This document shows positions 63,061-64,000 of a stretch of 64,000 nucleotides of DNA, one piece after another. Position 1 is the first letter of the stretch. The number at the start of each line of letters is the position of its first letter. Source of the stretch: Nitrosomonadales bacterium (GTDB lineage Bacteria > Pseudomonadota > Gammaproteobacteria > Burkholderiales > Gallionellaceae). Below the pieces are notes generated by a model that saw nothing but the letters and a program-made list of their open reading frames with translations, made no database searches and had not been told where the DNA came from. Where the stretch lies: assembly GCA_016199835.1 (NCBI GenBank), contig JACQFX010000002.1, positions 30,278 to 94,277 of the forward strand, in the 5' to 3' direction. A program made the translations under genes and the position numbers.

Positions 63061-63140
63061 GTCGTTCCCGCGAAAGCGGGAATCCAGCAAGATAAAAATG
63101 CATTTGGTTTAAACCCGACTCTCGCGTTCGCGGGAGTGAC
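63061..63140. repeat. Inverted repeat with TTCCCGCGAAAGCGGGAA hairpin
   Basis: A 5' hairpin TTCCCGCGAAAGCGGGAA and a 3' GCGTTCGCGGGAGTGAC related to its reverse complement, about 80 bases overall. This is a widely seen intergenic repeat type in proteobacteria. Confidence 0.75.
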
Positions 63141-63164
63141 GTGCATATTGTGAGGGTATAGATA

Positions 63165-63656
63165 ATGGACATACTCGCCGCACAAGTCGGAGGTTTGCTC
63201 AAGGCTCACGGCCTGAAGCTGGTGACGGCAGAATCCTGCACCGGCGGTGGCGTGGCGCAGGCCATCACCGAGATCGCAGGCAGCTCAACGTGGTTCGAGC
63301 GCGGCTACGTCACTTATTCCAACGAATCCAAACGCGAGTTGCTGGGGGTGTCGCTGGACACGCTCACGCATCATGGTGCGGTGAGCGAGGCCGTAGTGCG
63401 CGAAATGGCGGCGGGGGCATTGCAGCACAGCCATGCGCAAGTGGCACTGTCTGTGAGCGGCATCGCCGGACCGGATGGTGGCACGCCGGAAAAACCCGTC
63501 GGCACCGTATGGTTCGCCTGGGCCTTGCGCAACGGTGCGACCTACGCAATGGTGCATCATCTCGACGGTAATCGCGGCGAGGTGCGGGCGCAGGCGGTGC
63601 GGATTGCGTTGCAGGGAGTGGTGGAGTTGTTGGAGCAGGCAACTGGGGTGGCTTGA
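63165..63656 (+). CDS. pncC: CinA C-terminal type nicotinamide-nucleotide amidohydrolase
   Basis: A 163-residue single-domain PncC/YgaD protein, which deamidates NMN to NaMN. Motifs: KLVTAESCTGGGVAQAITEI (catalytic Ser region), GYVTYSNESKRELLGV, GAVSEAVVREMAAGAL and SVSGIAGPDGGTPEKPVGTVW. Length matches the short form without the N-terminal CinA domain. recA, a frequent neighbour, would lie outside the window, and an IS66 element has inserted downstream. Confidence 0.95.
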   Translation: MDILAAQVGGLLKAHGLKLVTAESCTGGGVAQAITEIAGSSTWFERGYVTYSNESKRELLGVSLDTLTHHGAVSEAVVREMAAGALQHSHAQVALSVSGIAGPDGGTPEKPVGTVWFAWALRNGATYAMVHHLDGNRGEVRAQAVRIALQGVVELLEQATGVA

Positions 63657-63862
63657 TCTTTTGCATTATTGAAGTGCCACTTCATTTATACCAAGGATGC
63701 CGCATTACTCGATAGCCAGATAGCTATAAGGCTCACGCCCCTGCTGGTGCGAACTCGGAAATAAAGAATTGAGTGTACGGTCTATAAAACCTATTGATGA
63801 AGCAGGGCCGAACCGCAGGGCTGTTCGCGCCTTTTCGTTTCCTGAGTTGTTGAAATTCTATG

Positions 63863-64000
63863 GTAAGCGTCCAGCCGCCCCACATTGAAGTGAGATACTT
63901 GATGTAGGAGCATAGTGTCCACCAATTTTTAGTGGACACTATCCATGACTACCGTTCTGCCTGCACGCAGCCGTCGCACCCATCCAATCGAATTCAAGAC
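63863..64000 (+). mobile_element. IS66-family insertion sequence, left end (partial)
   Basis: GTAAGCGTCCAGCCGCCCC at 63863 matches the usual IS66 terminal repeat start. A 9-base-arm inverted repeat (AGTGTCCAC / GTGGACACT) follows at 63914-63940, then a tnpA-like start. The element runs off the window. The 206 bases between pncC and this end contain no gene I can support. Confidence 0.75.
63945..64000 (+). CDS. IS66 accessory/transposase orfA, N-terminus (partial)
   Basis: Eighteen codons from ATG 63945 (MTTVLPARSRRTHPIEFK) look like the start of the IS66 TnpA-type helix-turn-helix protein. It is placed about 80 bases inside the element end, as expected. Confidence 0.7.
   Translation, partial: MTTVLPARSRRTHPIEFK

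Noticed and set aside
63733..63939. A 68-residue minus-strand frame at the IS66 boundary
   Set aside because: It spans the junction between chromosomal DNA and the IS end and has no ribosome site.

Overview
This 64 kb window looks like chromosomal DNA of a betaproteobacterium, most likely of the Nitrosomonadales/Gallionellaceae type (inference). The evidence is gene order: pcnB-folK-deoxynucleoside kinase-panB-panC-panD, uvrA-MFS-ssb, hisCBHAFIE-hinT-tatABC, and trpFBA-accD-folC-SPOR-cvpA-purF-metZ. There is also a cluster of four diheme c4-like cytochromes and a Nitrosomonas-style ncgABC-nirK operon. No rRNA or tRNA gene was found. The window begins inside the 3' end of pcnB and ends inside an IS66-family element.

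Layout. 0-5.7 kb: folate and pantothenate genes, with a DUF6600/FecR-like envelope gene lodged between panB and panC. 5.8-8.7 kb: a TPR plus DUF560-like outer-membrane barrel followed by a FecR protein with a TbpB-like C-terminal barrel, which resembles a type XI (Slam-like) secretion pair. 8.7-10.6 kb: purB and a YchJ-family gene. 10.7-13.7 kb: four secreted diheme cytochromes on the minus strand. 14.1-18 kb: what looks like a decayed type I secretion locus, with an RTX-like remnant, HlyD and TolC but no ABC ATPase. 18.2-25 kb: housekeeping and translation-rescue genes (GcvR-like, prfC, S4 protein, ArfB-like, YaeQ, pirin, Old Yellow Enzyme, and one unknown). 25-29.8 kb: uvrA, a YajR-like MFS transporter and ssb. 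29.9-38.2 kb: a nitrogen-oxide/copper island, ncgABC-nirK followed by cusBA-cusF, with a good NsrR-type operator and an unexplained promoter/dyad/terminator unit upstream. 38.2-45 kb: hisCBHAFIE, hinT and tatABC. 45-52.8 kb: a TPR protein, a thiolase, a chalcone-isomerase-like protein, an ATP-grasp protein, a frameshifted Sel1-repeat protein, crcB, a DUF190 gene and a small minus-strand gene. 53-63.7 kb: trp, acc, fol, pur and met genes and a CinA-type amidohydrolase.

Regulation and repeats. A SAM-II riboswitch with a recognisable terminator/antiterminator arrangement precedes metZ. The genome carries several palindromic repeat families. The most frequent starts GTAGG(G/T)(T/C)GGGC and ends CCTAC; copies lie between genes, supply stop codons (trpA and the gene at 56714), supply the N-terminus of TolC, and sit in frame inside folC. 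Other families are about 80-90 bp palindromes of CACAGAG or CACGGA type, and a TAGCCA-ACTAAG hairpin element that has extended the C-terminus of the S4 protein.

All calls come from reading the sequence and recalling families. No database search, structure prediction or alignment program was run.
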